A model generated the notes under the pieces. That model saw only the letters and a list, made by a program, of their open reading frames with translations, searched no databases and had not been told where the DNA came from. A program made the position numbers and the translations under genes. This document shows positions 1 through 10,410 of a DNA stretch of 64,000 nt, piece by piece (positions within the stretch are counted from its first letter, which is position 1; each line of letters opens with the position of its first letter). The DNA is from Paraburkholderia ferrariae NBRC 106233 (lineage in GTDB: Bacteria > Pseudomonadota > Gammaproteobacteria > Burkholderiales > Burkholderiaceae): the NCBI RefSeq assembly GCF_000685035.1, contig NZ_BAYB01000018.1, positions 1-64,000 on the forward strand, given 5' to 3'.

Positions 1-3000
1 GCCGTTCACCTTTCCGATGCCGACGTCGGCCATCGACTGGCCTGGCGCCAGGTTCATCGACGGAAGCCCGGCATTGCCCGCCGTGTTGTCGATGCTGATG
101 CCGGTGCCCGAAATCGTCCCACCCGCGCTGAAGCTCGATTCATAGTCGGGCAGCCCGTATTTGACGACATCGGCAGGCGCGGCCTGCGTGTAGCCGCCCG
201 GATTCGGGCCACTGAACGGCGCATCGCCGAACGGTAATGTCCAGTCGCCAATGCTGTGGTCGTAGTTCGTGTAGTGGTAGTAGCCCGAGTACGTGACCTG
301 CACGCCGGGGGCCACCTGTCCCTGCCAGGAGTCCTGGTCGAGCGAAACCGGCGCGGCGATATTGCCAACCGCGGCCACCTGGCTCCAGTCGTTCTGGAAC
401 AAACCGACCTTCGACGCATCCAGGTTGCCACCCGAAATGATCTGTGCAGCAGGGCTGATAGCGGTGATGATGCTTTCGAGCGCCACGCCCGTATAGGTCG
501 TGTACTGATAGCCGCTGTTCCACTGGCCGCCGCCGGGCGGCAGCGTATAGACCCCGCCGATCATCGTCAGGAAAGCGGGGTTATCCGGCGTGGCCCAGGC
601 GACATAGGGGTGATCTGCGGAGCAGGCCGTCATGTCGATGGCCGTGCAACCGGACAGGCTGATACCGAGCTGCGCGACCACCGAAGGATCGGCCGGCTAC
701 GTATAGCCCGAGGTCGTCATCACGCGCCGCGTGTTCGTCACCTGGTTCGCGTAGAGCGCCATGTCGGCCGAGGACTGGATCAACGCCGATACGTTGTTGA
801 TGACGTTCGCGTTGCTGTAGCTGCCGTCCGGATTCTTTCCGCCCGCCAGCACGACGCTGCCGAGTCCGAAGATCGCGGTCGTGGCCTGCAAATCGGTCGC
901 CGTGGTGTCGTCGCGGTTCTCGATATCGGGGGCGAGCAGTTCGAGCGTGCCATTGCTGTCCGATGCGCCAATGAGCGCGGTCGGGCCGAGATTCGAAAGC
1001 GTGCTGACCGCGTTGAGCGACACGCTGCCGCCCACCATCGCGCCGGTATTGCTGAGCGTGTCCGAGTGCGTCGTGAGCGTGCCGCCCGCCATCATGGCGC
1101 CGCTGTTTTCGATATCGCCCGCATCGACGCCCAGACCGTTCACCGCCTGTAGCACGGCGGCGTTCCTGAAGGTGCCGGGCAAATGGAAGGTGAGGTTGTG
1201 GCCGGCGATGAACTGCTGGTCGGGCATCGTCGTGAAGTCGCCCTGGAGGTTCAGCGTCACGTCATTCGCAGCGGAGTAGGCGCCGCCGCCCAGCAGCGTA
1301 CCGGCGGAGATGTCCAGGTCATGCGTGGCGCCCATCTGGCCGCCGGTGTTCGTGATCGTGCCGGTGGCCGTGATGGCGGCATCGCCCTGATACCCCGGCA
1401 GCGTCCCCATCCGGCTGTCCTGGTTGTCGATATCTCCTGCCTGCACCGTGAGGCCCGCGCCGCTCACCTGGCCGCCCTGGGTGTTCGCGATGGATGACGC
1501 AGCGAGCGACACTGCACCGTTGCCGGTCACGACGCCTGCCGCATTGACGATCTGGCTGCCAGCCTGTACCGACATCGCGCCCGAACCGAGGTTGCCCAGT
1601 AAGCCATGGGTGTTGTCGATGGAAGCGGCCTGTACCGAGATCGTCGAGACATCACCCGTTGCGCCCGTGCCCGCCTGGACACTGCCCCCTGCGTTGGTGA
1701 GCGCACCGCCGGTCGTCAACGCCAGCGACCCCAGGGCGCGCATAAGACCCGCTGCGTTGTTTACCCCGTCCAGGACCGCGGCCGACATGCCCTGTTGCGC
1801 AGCGAATGTGCCGCTCCCGTTATTGAAGCTGCCCATCTGCGCTTGCACCGTGCCCGCGCTGATGACCGTGCCGCCGACATTCGAGAACGACCCCGCGCCG
1901 TTGCCCGGATCGAGCGTGAAGGTGCCGGCACCGGCATGCAGGATCGAGCCGCCGTCGTTGTCGAGCGTTGCCGGGGCGAGCGTGAAGTTCGTGCTGTTGG
2001 TCTGGAGTATGCCGCCCGCCGAGTTATCGAACAGGTTGCTCACGTTGACGGCCATCGGCCCCGTTCCATACTGCGTGATCGTGCCCGCGTGGTTGACGAG
2101 GTTGGTCGCGTTCAGCGTCAGTTGCGTGGCCTGCATGTTGCCCGAACTGTTATCGAGCGTCGTCGCGCTGATCGCCGCGGTCTGGCCTGCCAGGACCTTC
2201 CCGCCGCTGTTCGTGAACTGTGACCCGGCGTTGATGGTTATGTTCTGTCCAGCCTCCAGCGAACCATTGGTGTTATCGACGGACTGCGCCGACACCTGGA
2301 GATTCGTCTGTGCGGTCATCGCGCCGTGATTGACCAGAGTGCCGGCCTGCATCGACACCGCGCCGTTCCCGCCGATCTGGCCGCCCGCGCCGTTGGTCAG
2401 TTGCCCCGTCGTGCCGAGCGTCAGGCCATCGCCATTGAGCGAGAGGATTTGCCCCGCGGTGTTGTCCAGCGAGGCCGCGCTGATGGATGCCTGGCCTGCT
2501 GCCTGCATGACACCCTGGGTGTTGTCGAACGCGCCGCCAGTGGTCACGTCCAGGATCGTCCCGGCCACCATCTGGCCGCCCGCGTTGCGCACGGCGCCCG
2601 CCGCAATCTGCGTGGACGTGCCGCTGGTGAGCCTGCTCCCGCTGTTGTCGAACATGCCGACCACGTTCGCCGTGATCGACGTGCCTGCGCCTGCGGTCGC
2701 ATTGACCAGACCCAGATTGCCGCCGCTGGCCGTGAGGTTCAGCGCTGTGCCGGCCCCGATCTGCGCATTCGAGAGGTCGAGCGCCGCACCATAGAGCGTG
2801 ACCGAGCCGGCCGCGACGCTCTGCCCGTTGGCCGACAGCAGACCCGCCGAGTTGATCGAGAGGTTGCCGCCTGGACCAGTGGTGCCGTCACCGTTGATCC
2901 CTGCGCCCAATACGCCAGTCGATGCAACGGAGCCCGCGTTGATCGACGTGTTTTGCTGTGACGCAACGGTCGCACTGTTCACGAGCGCGCCGGAGGTGCC

Positions 3001-4080
3001 GAGCGCGAGGTTCTGCTGCGCGTAAATCGCGCCCGTGTTCTGTACGCTGGCCGCACTGATGCCGAGGTTGCCGCTCGCGTTCATCCGGCCCGACTGGACA
3101 AGCTGGCCCGAACTGGTCAGCGTGAGGTCCCCGGCCTGCGCGGCAATCGTCCCGGCGTTCGCAACCCCCACGCCATTTTCGGTCCCGACCAGGGTAATGC
3201 TGTTCGCGTACATGCCGCCGAGCTGCGAGACATCGATAGACACACCGGGCTCGGGACCGCTGCCGGCAATCGGCGTAGGCGTCAGGCTCGCATAGTCGAT
3301 GCTGTTCGAACCTGTGACCACGTGCAGCATGTTGCCGTAGATGGCCGCATTAGCCTGCACGGCGCGGGACAGCAGGTCCACCTCGTCGATATTCGAGGCG
3401 TTCAACCCCGCGCCCTGAACCGTGATGGTCCCCTGAGTGACGTTAAAACCAGCGAGGTTGCCGCTACCGTCGATAAGCGGATTACCCGTAGTGAGGATGC
3501 CCCTCGAGGTGTTGATGAAGCCGCCGCCGTCAACCACGATCCCCGAGCCGTTGGCAATCACGACCGTTGCGGCTTTCTGCCCTCCGACCTCAACGTAGCC
3601 TCTTAGCTGGGATGGGTTGCTGCTGTTGACCTGGTTGACGATGATGCTCGCGGCCTGTCCCGGCAATAAATTGGGATTGCCAGATATCTTCCCTGCGAGT
3701 TGAGTATTTGTGATCGTAGGCGAATTGTTAAGCACTGCTCCGCCGGATCCGACATCGAACTGCGAATAGGTGTTGAGGGATACACCCGCCCCCGAGGGCT
3801 TTTGAATATTGACCTGGGGCAAGCCGTTCGCCGTATTGATGACGTTGGGCGCGTGGGCACCCGACGGCACGATCTGTGCATCGGCCATCACAGGCGCGAG
3901 GCCAGATGAGAGGACGGCAAACGCCACATGACGCATGGCGAACAGTGTGAAGGACGGCCGTGCGACGGCTGGACCCGATTCCCCATGGCTCGCGTTTCCA
4001 TGACCGGTTGCCGTTTCAGCCACCGCGACGCGCATCCCGCGGAGCCGGCTAAACACCAACCTGAAATGACCTCGGTTCAT
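1..4080 (-). pseudogene. filamentous haemagglutinin-like TPS exoprotein, interrupted by an amber codon, partial
   Basis: A large secreted adhesin of the two-partner secretion (TPS) type. The first 1127 codons (4080 to 700) hold an extended signal peptide region (start MNRGHFRLVFSRLRGM, then the VAVAETATGHG stretch), a TPS domain near residues 70-250 with an NPNLL motif, then many degenerate FHA-type repeats rich in N, G, S and T that would form a beta-helix. An in-frame TAG occupies 697-699. The same frame then stays open for all 232 codons to the window edge and keeps FHA-like content (for example ISGGNLDASKVG), so the stop interrupts one gene. The true C-terminus, including any CDI/BcpA-type toxin tip, lies outside the window, as does any TpsB partner. 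A truncated product could still be secreted because the TPS domain is intact. Family call is confident; nonsense mutation versus sequencing error is not resolved. Confidence 0.85.
697..699 (-). other. in-frame amber (TAG) codon inside the adhesin gene
   Basis: On the minus strand the codons read TCG GGC TAT ACG TAG CCG GCC GAT CCT. The frame before and after the TAG is identical and both sides carry haemagglutinin-like sequence. One base change would restore a sense codon. Confidence 0.85.
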
Positions 4081-4239
4081 TATTCTTTTTGACGTGCAAA
4101 CAATTAAAGCCCGGATGATTCCGCAACGCGGAATGAGCGGCTATCAATCATCGTCACAATTGGTGCACACGCAACGTTATACGAATTTTCTGATTTGTCC
4201 GATTGCCTGATGCATAAATTTGGTCGGGCGATCACAATG

Positions 4240-4398
4240 GGTATGGCGCACCCGTCCCACACCCGAAGCACAGCACTCCACCAAGCCGACAACACGGAGG
4301 CCGTATCGCTCCTGATTCTTTCCGGGCATCATCTGGACTACCTGCCCCAGCAGCTCGCTGGCGCAACCCGATCGTGCAGGCTTTTATCGAGAACGTGA
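4240..4398 (+). pseudogene. possible LysR-type regulator C-terminal remnant
   Basis: In the 355-base gap between the adhesin and the acetyltransferase genes, the frame starting at 4195 encodes EAVSLLILSGHHLDYLPQQLA near its middle. This resembles the end of the LysR substrate-binding domain (commonly ..LVLSGxxxGYLPxHxA..). No helix-turn-helix part or full-length frame is present, so it is at best a fragment. The rest of 4081-4435 shows no gene; it should contain the promoters of the two divergent genes. Confidence 0.4.
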
Positions 4399-4435
4399 AG
4401 AATGAACATTTGCATGAAGACGAGGAAAGCAATCA

Positions 4436-5251
4436 ATGAACGTGCTTTCCGATAACCTGGGTCTCGCCACGGACCTCTCGTTGTATCGGGAGAGTGCGAT
4501 CTCAGAAGCTCAGGATAACTACATTGTTGTACGAACGCCCGATGCACCCGACTACTTTTTCGGCAACCTGCTCGTGCTGCCGCGGCGGCCGGTAGCAGAC
4601 GAGCTAGAACGGCTGGAGCACGATTTCGGCCGCCTTGTGGGCATGCCGCCGGCCATCGCGCATCGGGCGTTTACGTGGCCCGAAGGCGCAAAGGGTGCGG
4701 TGGAGGTCGAAGCGTTCGTGCAGCAAGGCTACGATTTGACGGTATGCCGCGTGCTCGCCGCGCATCCGCGCGAGATACACCCTGTTGCGATCAATCCCGA
4801 AGTGAAGGTTCGCCGGTTCGAATCGCAGCAGGATTGGGACGACTGGTCCCGGATGCAACTGGCCGACATGCCCGATCCCGACGACATCCGCTCCCGGCTT
4901 TTCATGGCGAACCGCGAGGCGGTATACCGGCAACTGATCGGCCGAGGCCTCGGAGACTGGTGGGGTGCCTTTATCGGCGACGAACAGGTGGGCAGCCTGG
5001 GGCTGTTCTTTCTCGACGGCATTGGGCGCTTCCAGTGGGTCATCACTTCGGAGCGCCATCGAAACCAGAAGGTGTGCAAGACGCTGGTGACGGAGGCGAT
5101 CAGGATGACTGAGGGCCAGTCGAAGCGGCTCGTCATGGTGGCCGACGAGGCGTATCACGCCGGTGCGATTTACGAAGCAATGGGTTTCAGGCCGCAAGCG
5201 CAGCGCGTGGCGAGCTTGTGCCAGGAACCACGCAGTCCCGCAGCACTTTAG
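4436..5251 (+). CDS. GNAT-family N-acetyltransferase
   Basis: A 271-residue protein with a C-terminal GNAT fold. The segment VGSLGLFFLDGIGRFQWVITSERHRNQKVCKTLVTEA (written in parts: beta4, then the acetyl-CoA loop, then helix) lies around residues 183-222 and the AIYEAMGFRP motif near 241-250 is the usual beta6 region. The pyrophosphate loop reads RNQKVC rather than the standard Q/RxxGxG/A, so the glycines are replaced, which is unusual. The N-terminal half (about 150 residues) is not recognised and may bind substrate. ATG at 4436 follows GAGGAAAGC. It is a single-gene unit ending in a short hairpin. Substrate unknown. Confidence 0.75.
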   Translation: MNVLSDNLGLATDLSLYRESAISEAQDNYIVVRTPDAPDYFFGNLLVLPRRPVADELERLEHDFGRLVGMPPAIAHRAFTWPEGAKGAVEVEAFVQQGYDLTVCRVLAAHPREIHPVAINPEVKVRRFESQQDWDDWSRMQLADMPDPDDIRSRLFMANREAVYRQLIGRGLGDWWGAFIGDEQVGSLGLFFLDGIGRFQWVITSERHRNQKVCKTLVTEAIRMTEGQSKRLVMVADEAYHAGAIYEAMGFRPQAQRVASLCQEPRSPAAL

Positions 5252-5271
5252 TGCCCGAAACGGGCATTTAA
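5247..5271 (+). terminator. possible terminator after the acetyltransferase gene
   Basis: TGCCCG (5252-5257) and CGGGCA (5261-5266) form a hairpin with an AAA loop directly after the TAG stop, flanked by A/T-rich bases. The stem is short and the T-run is weak. Confidence 0.4.
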
Positions 5272-5623
5272 AAGTTTCAGGCTCCCAGACAAACATGGCG
5301 AATTACGGCGCATTGCGCTCTCTTTTCAATAACCTTCGAAAAGCAAACGCGCGACGCCCATAATCTTTCAATAACGAAATCTGGATTAAGCACTGCACCT
5401 TTGTTGCGGCAAAAAATGGATTGAGATAAAGTCGATTTCCTTGAAACAATCCATCGTTCAATCGCCTTTATTCATGCCGATTGCATTTTTCGCCTCTGCC
5501 CTGTCCACGCCTGGGCACGGCGGGCCGGCCATGGCAGGCGGATGATTCACCCGGATTTCGGCCCGATTGATTACCGCTGCCGAAAAGCGGCCTCGAAAAT
5601 CGCGAAACAAGATCAACAAGAAT
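5252..5623. other. 372-base gap without a gene
   Basis: After the short hairpin, this stretch is AT-rich compared with its neighbours (roughly 5320-5460). No open frame with coding character was seen. It probably carries the promoter of the exported protein gene that starts at 5624, but I could not pick out a convincing -35/-10 pair. Confidence 0.5.
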
Positions 5624-7495
5624 ATGAATAAACCGATCAGGGGAATATTGACCGCATGCGCAACGGCGATTGCGTGCAATTACGCCTGTGCCGCCCCGTT
5701 TCAGCCTAACGTCACCGTGCTTTCCGACGATATCGTCTATGACGTCAATGCGGACGGCACGAATACCAGGCTTGAGACGGAAAGCGTGCGCCTGAATACG
5801 GATCAGGGGGTCAAGCAGTTCAGCCAGATTCCGCTTCGTTACAGCAAGACGATGCAGGATGTCGTCGTCGAAGAAGCCTATACGACCACGAGCGACGGCA
5901 AGCGCATCGACGTTGCCCCCGACCGGATTCTCGAACAGCAAAGCCGCGAGAGCGCGATCGCTCCGATGTTCGACGACGGCCGTGTCAAAACCGTCGTGTT
6001 TCCTGCCGTCGAAACCGGCGCGACCATCACGCTGCGCACGCGCTGGACCGAGCGCACCCCGCTCTTCCCCGGGCAGTTCTCCACCACCGAGCACTTCCGG
6101 AACCAGAGTGCCTTCGAGTCCGCGAGCGTCACGATCCACGCGCCCGCAGCGCTGAAGCTTTACGCGGATGCCGTCGCTATGGCGGGCGGCAAGGTCGCCT
6201 CCGACGACCCCGGCAAGCAGACCTGGCGCTGGACGCTCGGCAACACGCCCGCGCACGTGCCGGAGCTGGGATCGGTCAACACGGCGGACGTGAGCCCGCG
6301 TCTGACCGTCACCACGTTCCCGAGCTTCGCCGCCGTGGGCGCGGCCTACCAGCAGCGCGCGGCGGCGAAAGCGGCCGTCACGCCGGCCATTCAGGCCAAG
6401 GCCGACGAACTGACCCAGGGAGTGAGCGATCCCAGGGCACAGGCGGCCCTGCTGTACGACTGGGTGAGCACCCACATCCGCTACGTGGCGATCTATTTCG
6501 GCTTTGGCGGCGTCGTGCCGCACGACGCCGATGCGATCCTCAAGGCCGAATACGGCGACTGCAAGGACCACGTGACGCTGCTTCAGGCGCTGCTGGCCGC
6601 CAAGGGCATTCGCAGCAGCCCGGTGCTCGTGAACGCAGGCAACTCCTATTGGCTGCCGCAGGTCGCCACGCCGCTCGCGGTGTTCAACCACGCCATCACG
6701 TACCTCCCCGACTTCAAGATGTTCGCGGACTCGACGGCCAGTTTCGCGCGCTTCGGCAGCCTGCCCGTGAACGAACTCGGCAAGCCGGCCTTGATTACGG
6801 ACGGCGAGAACGGCACGGCGCAGATCGTCACCCTGCCCGCGGGCGACCCGGACAGCACGAGCGTCACCACGGCCCAGCACGTGACCCTGGCCAGCAACGG
6901 CGACGTGACCGGCACGGCCCAGGTGCAAAGCACGGGCTCGCTCGAATGGCTGTCACGCGAAATCTTTGCCGCGATACAGCCCGGCGTCGAGCCGCAAGTC
7001 GCGAGCCGCATTCTGGCGCTGAGCGGCCAGAACGGCACGGGCGACTTCCATCACGGCGACGTTCACGACCTCACCCAGCCCTTCGTGTACCGCACCGAAT
7101 TCCAGTTGCCGGACTACGCGCAACTGCCGGGTCCGGGCGCGATGCAGGTGCCCCGCGGCCTGGGCGGCCTGAGCAGCATCAGTGACAGCTTCGGGGCGTT
7201 CGGCGCGCAGACACGCGATTTCGCCATGCCCTTCCCGAGCCGCCATCTGGTCGAGACCACGGTGCTTACGCTGCCCGAAGGCGTCAACGTGACCCATCTG
7301 CCCAAACCGCTCGATGTCGCCTCGAAGCTCGGCGCCTATCGGTCCAGCTACACCGCCAGCGGACGGGACATCACCGTCACGCGGGACCTGACGATCGTGG
7401 TGCCCGGCGTGCTCTTGCAGCCCGACGACTATGTGGAGCTCAGGAAGATGGCGCTCCAGGTGCAGCGCGATCTGCACAGCCAGATTACCTATTAG
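5624..7495 (+). CDS. exported DUF3857/transglutaminase-like protein
   Basis: A 623-residue protein. The chosen start (MNKPIRGILTACATAIA...CAAP) gives a clear signal peptide cut after the ACAA region; an in-frame start at 5567 would add a basic extension before it. A DUF3857 domain fills the N-terminal part (to about residue 230). A transglutaminase-like core follows: the nucleophile Cys lies in AEYGDCKDH, with His in FNHAITYLPDF and Asp in FADST completing the triad. The C-terminal third is beta-rich. Proteins with this pair of domains are periplasmic or outer-membrane-exposed and have no agreed substrate. It is monocistronic here, with the lipase-like gene 140 bases downstream. Confidence 0.85.
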   Translation: MNKPIRGILTACATAIACNYACAAPFQPNVTVLSDDIVYDVNADGTNTRLETESVRLNTDQGVKQFSQIPLRYSKTMQDVVVEEAYTTTSDGKRIDVAPDRILEQQSRESAIAPMFDDGRVKTVVFPAVETGATITLRTRWTERTPLFPGQFSTTEHFRNQSAFESASVTIHAPAALKLYADAVAMAGGKVASDDPGKQTWRWTLGNTPAHVPELGSVNTADVSPRLTVTTFPSFAAVGAAYQQRAAAKAAVTPAIQAKADELTQGVSDPRAQAALLYDWVSTHIRYVAIYFGFGGVVPHDADAILKAEYGDCKDHVTLLQALLAAKGIRSSPVLVNAGNSYWLPQVATPLAVFNHAITYLPDFKMFADSTASFARFGSLPVNELGKPALITDGENGTAQIVTLPAGDPDSTSVTTAQHVTLASNGDVTGTAQVQSTGSLEWLSREIFAAIQPGVEPQVASRILALSGQNGTGDFHHGDVHDLTQPFVYRTEFQLPDYAQLPGPGAMQVPRGLGGLSSISDSFGAFGAQTRDFAMPFPSRHLVETTVLTLPEGVNVTHLPKPLDVASKLGAYRSSYTASGRDITVTRDLTIVVPGVLLQPDDYVELRKMALQVQRDLHSQITY

Positions 7496-7635
7496 GGCCA
7501 AGCCTGGACAAAAGCCAGGGGCCAAGCCGGCGCGAACGCAAAAGACCGCGCATCCTTTTTGCTCACCTCCTCCCGTGAGCCCGCCGCGCGACCTTGCGCG
7601 GCGGGCGTAACCGCCCTGGGCGGCGAGGAGGCGCA

Positions 7636-8655
7636 ATGCAAAGAATCAACAATGCGGTCCGAATTGCAATTTCTACCGTCCTGTTCGGACTGGTTGCCGC
7701 CTGCGGCGGCGGAGGTAGCGGCGGCACAAGCAGCAGTTCGGGCACGCCGCCGGGCGGCGTAAGCCTGCAGGTCGTCTCCTTCGGCGACAGCCTTTCCGAC
7801 GTCGGCACCTATGCGCCGATCGCGAGCGCGGTAGGCGGCGGCCGCTTCACCACCAACCCCGGCCAGGTGTGGACCCAGGACGTTGCGCAGTACTACGGAA
7901 ACACGCTCAACGCCGCGTTCACGATCGGCTTCGATCACAAGCTCAGTGCGCAAGGAGGCCTCGGCTACGCCGAGGGCGGATCGACGGTCGCCACGCCCGC
8001 CACCCAGTACGACTTCCTGACCGATGTGATCGGCAATGTCGAAATGCCGGTCAACCAGCAGGTTTCGAGCTATCTGGGCACGTACGGCAGCTTCAACTCG
8101 GGACAGCTCGTGCTGGTCTGGGCCGGCGCCAACGACGTGCTGCGCGCCGGCACGCCGCCCGCCGCCACTTCGACGGTGGAAACGGCGGCCACCACGCTCG
8201 CACAGGTGATCGGGCAGATCGTCCAGGGCGGCGCCACGCACGTTGTCGTAGTCAACCTGCCGAACATCGGCCTGTCGCCCAAGGGGCTCGCCGCCTCCGA
8301 TGGCGGCGCGAATCTGACCCAGCTCTCGCAGCTCTTCAACTCGACCCTGAACGCCGCCCTGCAATCGAACGGCCTGCAAGGCAAGGTCATCCAGGTCGAT
8401 GCGTACAGCTGGGTCACGCAGATGGTCGCGAACTTCCAGGCCAACGGCTTTACCGTGTCGAACACGGGCCAGGCCTGCGATCCGTCGAAGACGCCCGACG
8501 ACACCTCGCTGCTCTGCTCGCCGGCCACCTACGTTTCGTCCAACGCGGACCAGACCTACATGTTCGCCGACGACCTGCACCCCACGACGCATCTGCACTC
8601 GCTGTTCGCGCAGTATGTGGAGCAGCAGATCGCCGCGAGCGGCCTGGGGCACTGA
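7636..8655 (+). CDS. GDSL/SGNH-family lipase-like lipoprotein
   Basis: A 339-residue secreted esterase of the SGNH hydrolase family. ATG at 7636 follows GGCGAGGAGG, and the product starts with a lipoprotein signal ending LVAAC followed by GGGGSGG, a flexible Gly/Ser linker. Block I is SFGDSLSDVGTY (nucleophile Ser), block III is WAGANDVL (Asn), and block V is DDLHPTTH (catalytic Asp and His) near the C-terminus. A possible disulfide pair is ACDPS/LLCSP. It should hydrolyse short acyl esters or lipids at the cell surface. The earlier in-frame start at 7594 would bury the lipobox and is rejected. Confidence 0.9.
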   Translation: MQRINNAVRIAISTVLFGLVAACGGGGSGGTSSSSGTPPGGVSLQVVSFGDSLSDVGTYAPIASAVGGGRFTTNPGQVWTQDVAQYYGNTLNAAFTIGFDHKLSAQGGLGYAEGGSTVATPATQYDFLTDVIGNVEMPVNQQVSSYLGTYGSFNSGQLVLVWAGANDVLRAGTPPAATSTVETAATTLAQVIGQIVQGGATHVVVVNLPNIGLSPKGLAASDGGANLTQLSQLFNSTLNAALQSNGLQGKVIQVDAYSWVTQMVANFQANGFTVSNTGQACDPSKTPDDTSLLCSPATYVSSNADQTYMFADDLHPTTHLHSLFAQYVEQQIAASGLGH

Positions 8656-8718
8656 GGGCGGCTGCGGGGCCGCCAAGCCATTAGAGGGCCACCGGGCCGC
8701 GGTGAAAAACGCCGCGCG

Positions 8719-10353
8719 CTAACGGATGGCCCGCGCCACGCTCTGCAACTGCCTGAACGCGTCGTAGCGCGCGTCGTGCAGCGCCGCGATCTCGCCCGTC
8801 GCCGGTTCGTGAACGCGGGCGATGCGCGACATCTTCGCCATCGCCGTGCGTACGTCGTCGAAGAGGCCGGCCGCCACGCCGCCCAGCATCGCGGCGCCCA
8901 GCAGCACGGGCTCTTCGGCCTCGGTCACGAGCACGGGCTTGCCCGTCGCGTCGGCAAGCAGTTGCCGCACGAGCGCGAGCCGTCCCGCTCCGCCGCTGAT
9001 CACCACGCGCTCGATCGGCGCGCCGGCCGCGGCCTGCGCCTCGATGATCTGGCGCAGCCCGTAGCCGATGCTGCAAATGCCGGCGATATAGAGCGCCACG
9101 AGGCTGTCGAGATCCGCCTCCATGCCCAGCCCCGCAATCACGGCGCGCGCGTGCGGATCGGCGAAGGGCGCGCGGTTGCCGAGAAACTCCGGCACGACGT
9201 GCAGACCTTGCGCGAGCTTCGCTGCGTCGGAGAGTTCGACGGCAGCCTGCACGGCCAGGCCCGCCAGCATGGAGGGCAGCGATTGCCCGCCCTGGGTGGC
9301 GCGCTCATGGGCTTCGGGCGTGAGCGGATGCATCGAGAGCAGCCGTTCGATGGCCGCACCCGCCACCGACTGGCCGCCTTCGTTGAGCCACGCGTGCGGC
9401 ACCATCGCCGAGTAGTACGGCCCCCACACGCCCGGCACGAAAACCGGCTCGCGCGTGGTCGTCATCGTGCACGACGAGGTGCCGAACACATACGCGAGAC
9501 AAGACTCGGGCGCACCATCGGCGCCCACCGTGCCGATGCCGCCGGCGTGCGCATCGATCACGCCCGCGGCAACCGGCGTGCCCGCCCGCAAGCCGAGCTC
9601 GGCCGCCGCTTCGGCGGTCAGGCCGCTACCGAGCCGCGTGCCCGGTTCGACGACCCGCTGCCCGATGCGCGCAAAACCTTCGTCGGCCAGCACGCCCAGG
9701 CCCACGGCGCGGAAGTAGCTCTCGTCCCAGCGCCGCTCGTGCGCGAGATAGGTCCATTTGCACGTGACGGTGCAGGTGGAACGCGCCAGATCGCCGCTCG
9801 CGCGCCAGGTCAGGAAGTCGGTGAGATCGAAGAACTGCCAGGCCGCTTCGAACACCTCGGGCCGGTTCTCCAGCAGCCACAGCAGCTTGGGCGTTTCCAT
9901 TTCCGGCGAGATCGTGCCGCCCACGAACCGCAGCACCGCGTGCCCCGTCTCGTTGATCCCCTGCGCCTGGCCGAGCGCGCGGTGATCCATCCACACGATG
10001 ATGTCGCGCTCGTCCTGCTCGGTGGGCCCCACGGGCAAGGAGCGGCCGCCCTCGCCCAGCACGACCAGCGAGCAGGTGGCGTCGAAGCTGATGCCGGCCA
10101 CCGCGTCGGGCGCGATGGCGCCCATCGCGAGCGCGTCCTTCACCGCGCGGCACACGGCGTGCCAGATTTCGCGGCTCGACTGCTCGACAATGGCGCCGCT
10201 CGAATGAAACACCGTGATGTCGTGCTTCGCGGACGCGACCATGCGGCCCGAGGGATCGAAGAGGCCGGCGCGGGCGCTGCCCGTGCCCACGTCCACGCCG
10301 ATCACGTAGCGCGCGGCCGGTGCTGCGCCGGCGGTGAAATTGTCAGTGCTCAT
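8719..10353 (-). CDS. rbtK: D-ribulokinase (FGGY family)
   Basis: A 544-residue FGGY carbohydrate kinase that would phosphorylate D-ribulose to D-ribulose 5-phosphate, the second step of ribitol breakdown. The N-terminal phosphate loop GVDVGTGSARAGLFD is near residues 19-33, WMDHRA near 121, the GVIDAHAGGIG motif near 266, and the adenosine-side motif ISGGAGR near 448. Length fits ribulokinases of the FGGY_YpCarbK type. It is the last gene of the minus-strand operon, 57 bases after the dehydrogenase. The substrate call rests on the neighbouring ribitol dehydrogenase; another keto-pentose cannot be excluded. Confidence 0.85.
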   Translation of the reverse strand: MSTDNFTAGAAPAARYVIGVDVGTGSARAGLFDPSGRMVASAKHDITVFHSSGAIVEQSSREIWHAVCRAVKDALAMGAIAPDAVAGISFDATCSLVVLGEGGRSLPVGPTEQDERDIIVWMDHRALGQAQGINETGHAVLRFVGGTISPEMETPKLLWLLENRPEVFEAAWQFFDLTDFLTWRASGDLARSTCTVTCKWTYLAHERRWDESYFRAVGLGVLADEGFARIGQRVVEPGTRLGSGLTAEAAAELGLRAGTPVAAGVIDAHAGGIGTVGADGAPESCLAYVFGTSSCTMTTTREPVFVPGVWGPYYSAMVPHAWLNEGGQSVAGAAIERLLSMHPLTPEAHERATQGGQSLPSMLAGLAVQAAVELSDAAKLAQGLHVVPEFLGNRAPFADPHARAVIAGLGMEADLDSLVALYIAGICSIGYGLRQIIEAQAAAGAPIERVVISGGAGRLALVRQLLADATGKPVLVTEAEEPVLLGAAMLGGVAAGLFDDVRTAMAKMSRIARVHEPATGEIAALHDARYDAFRQLQSVARAIR

Positions 10354-10410
10354 CGCAGATTGCTTGTAAGGAGTGAAACGTCGCCGGGAACCGAAGCGAC
10401 GCCCAGGCGC

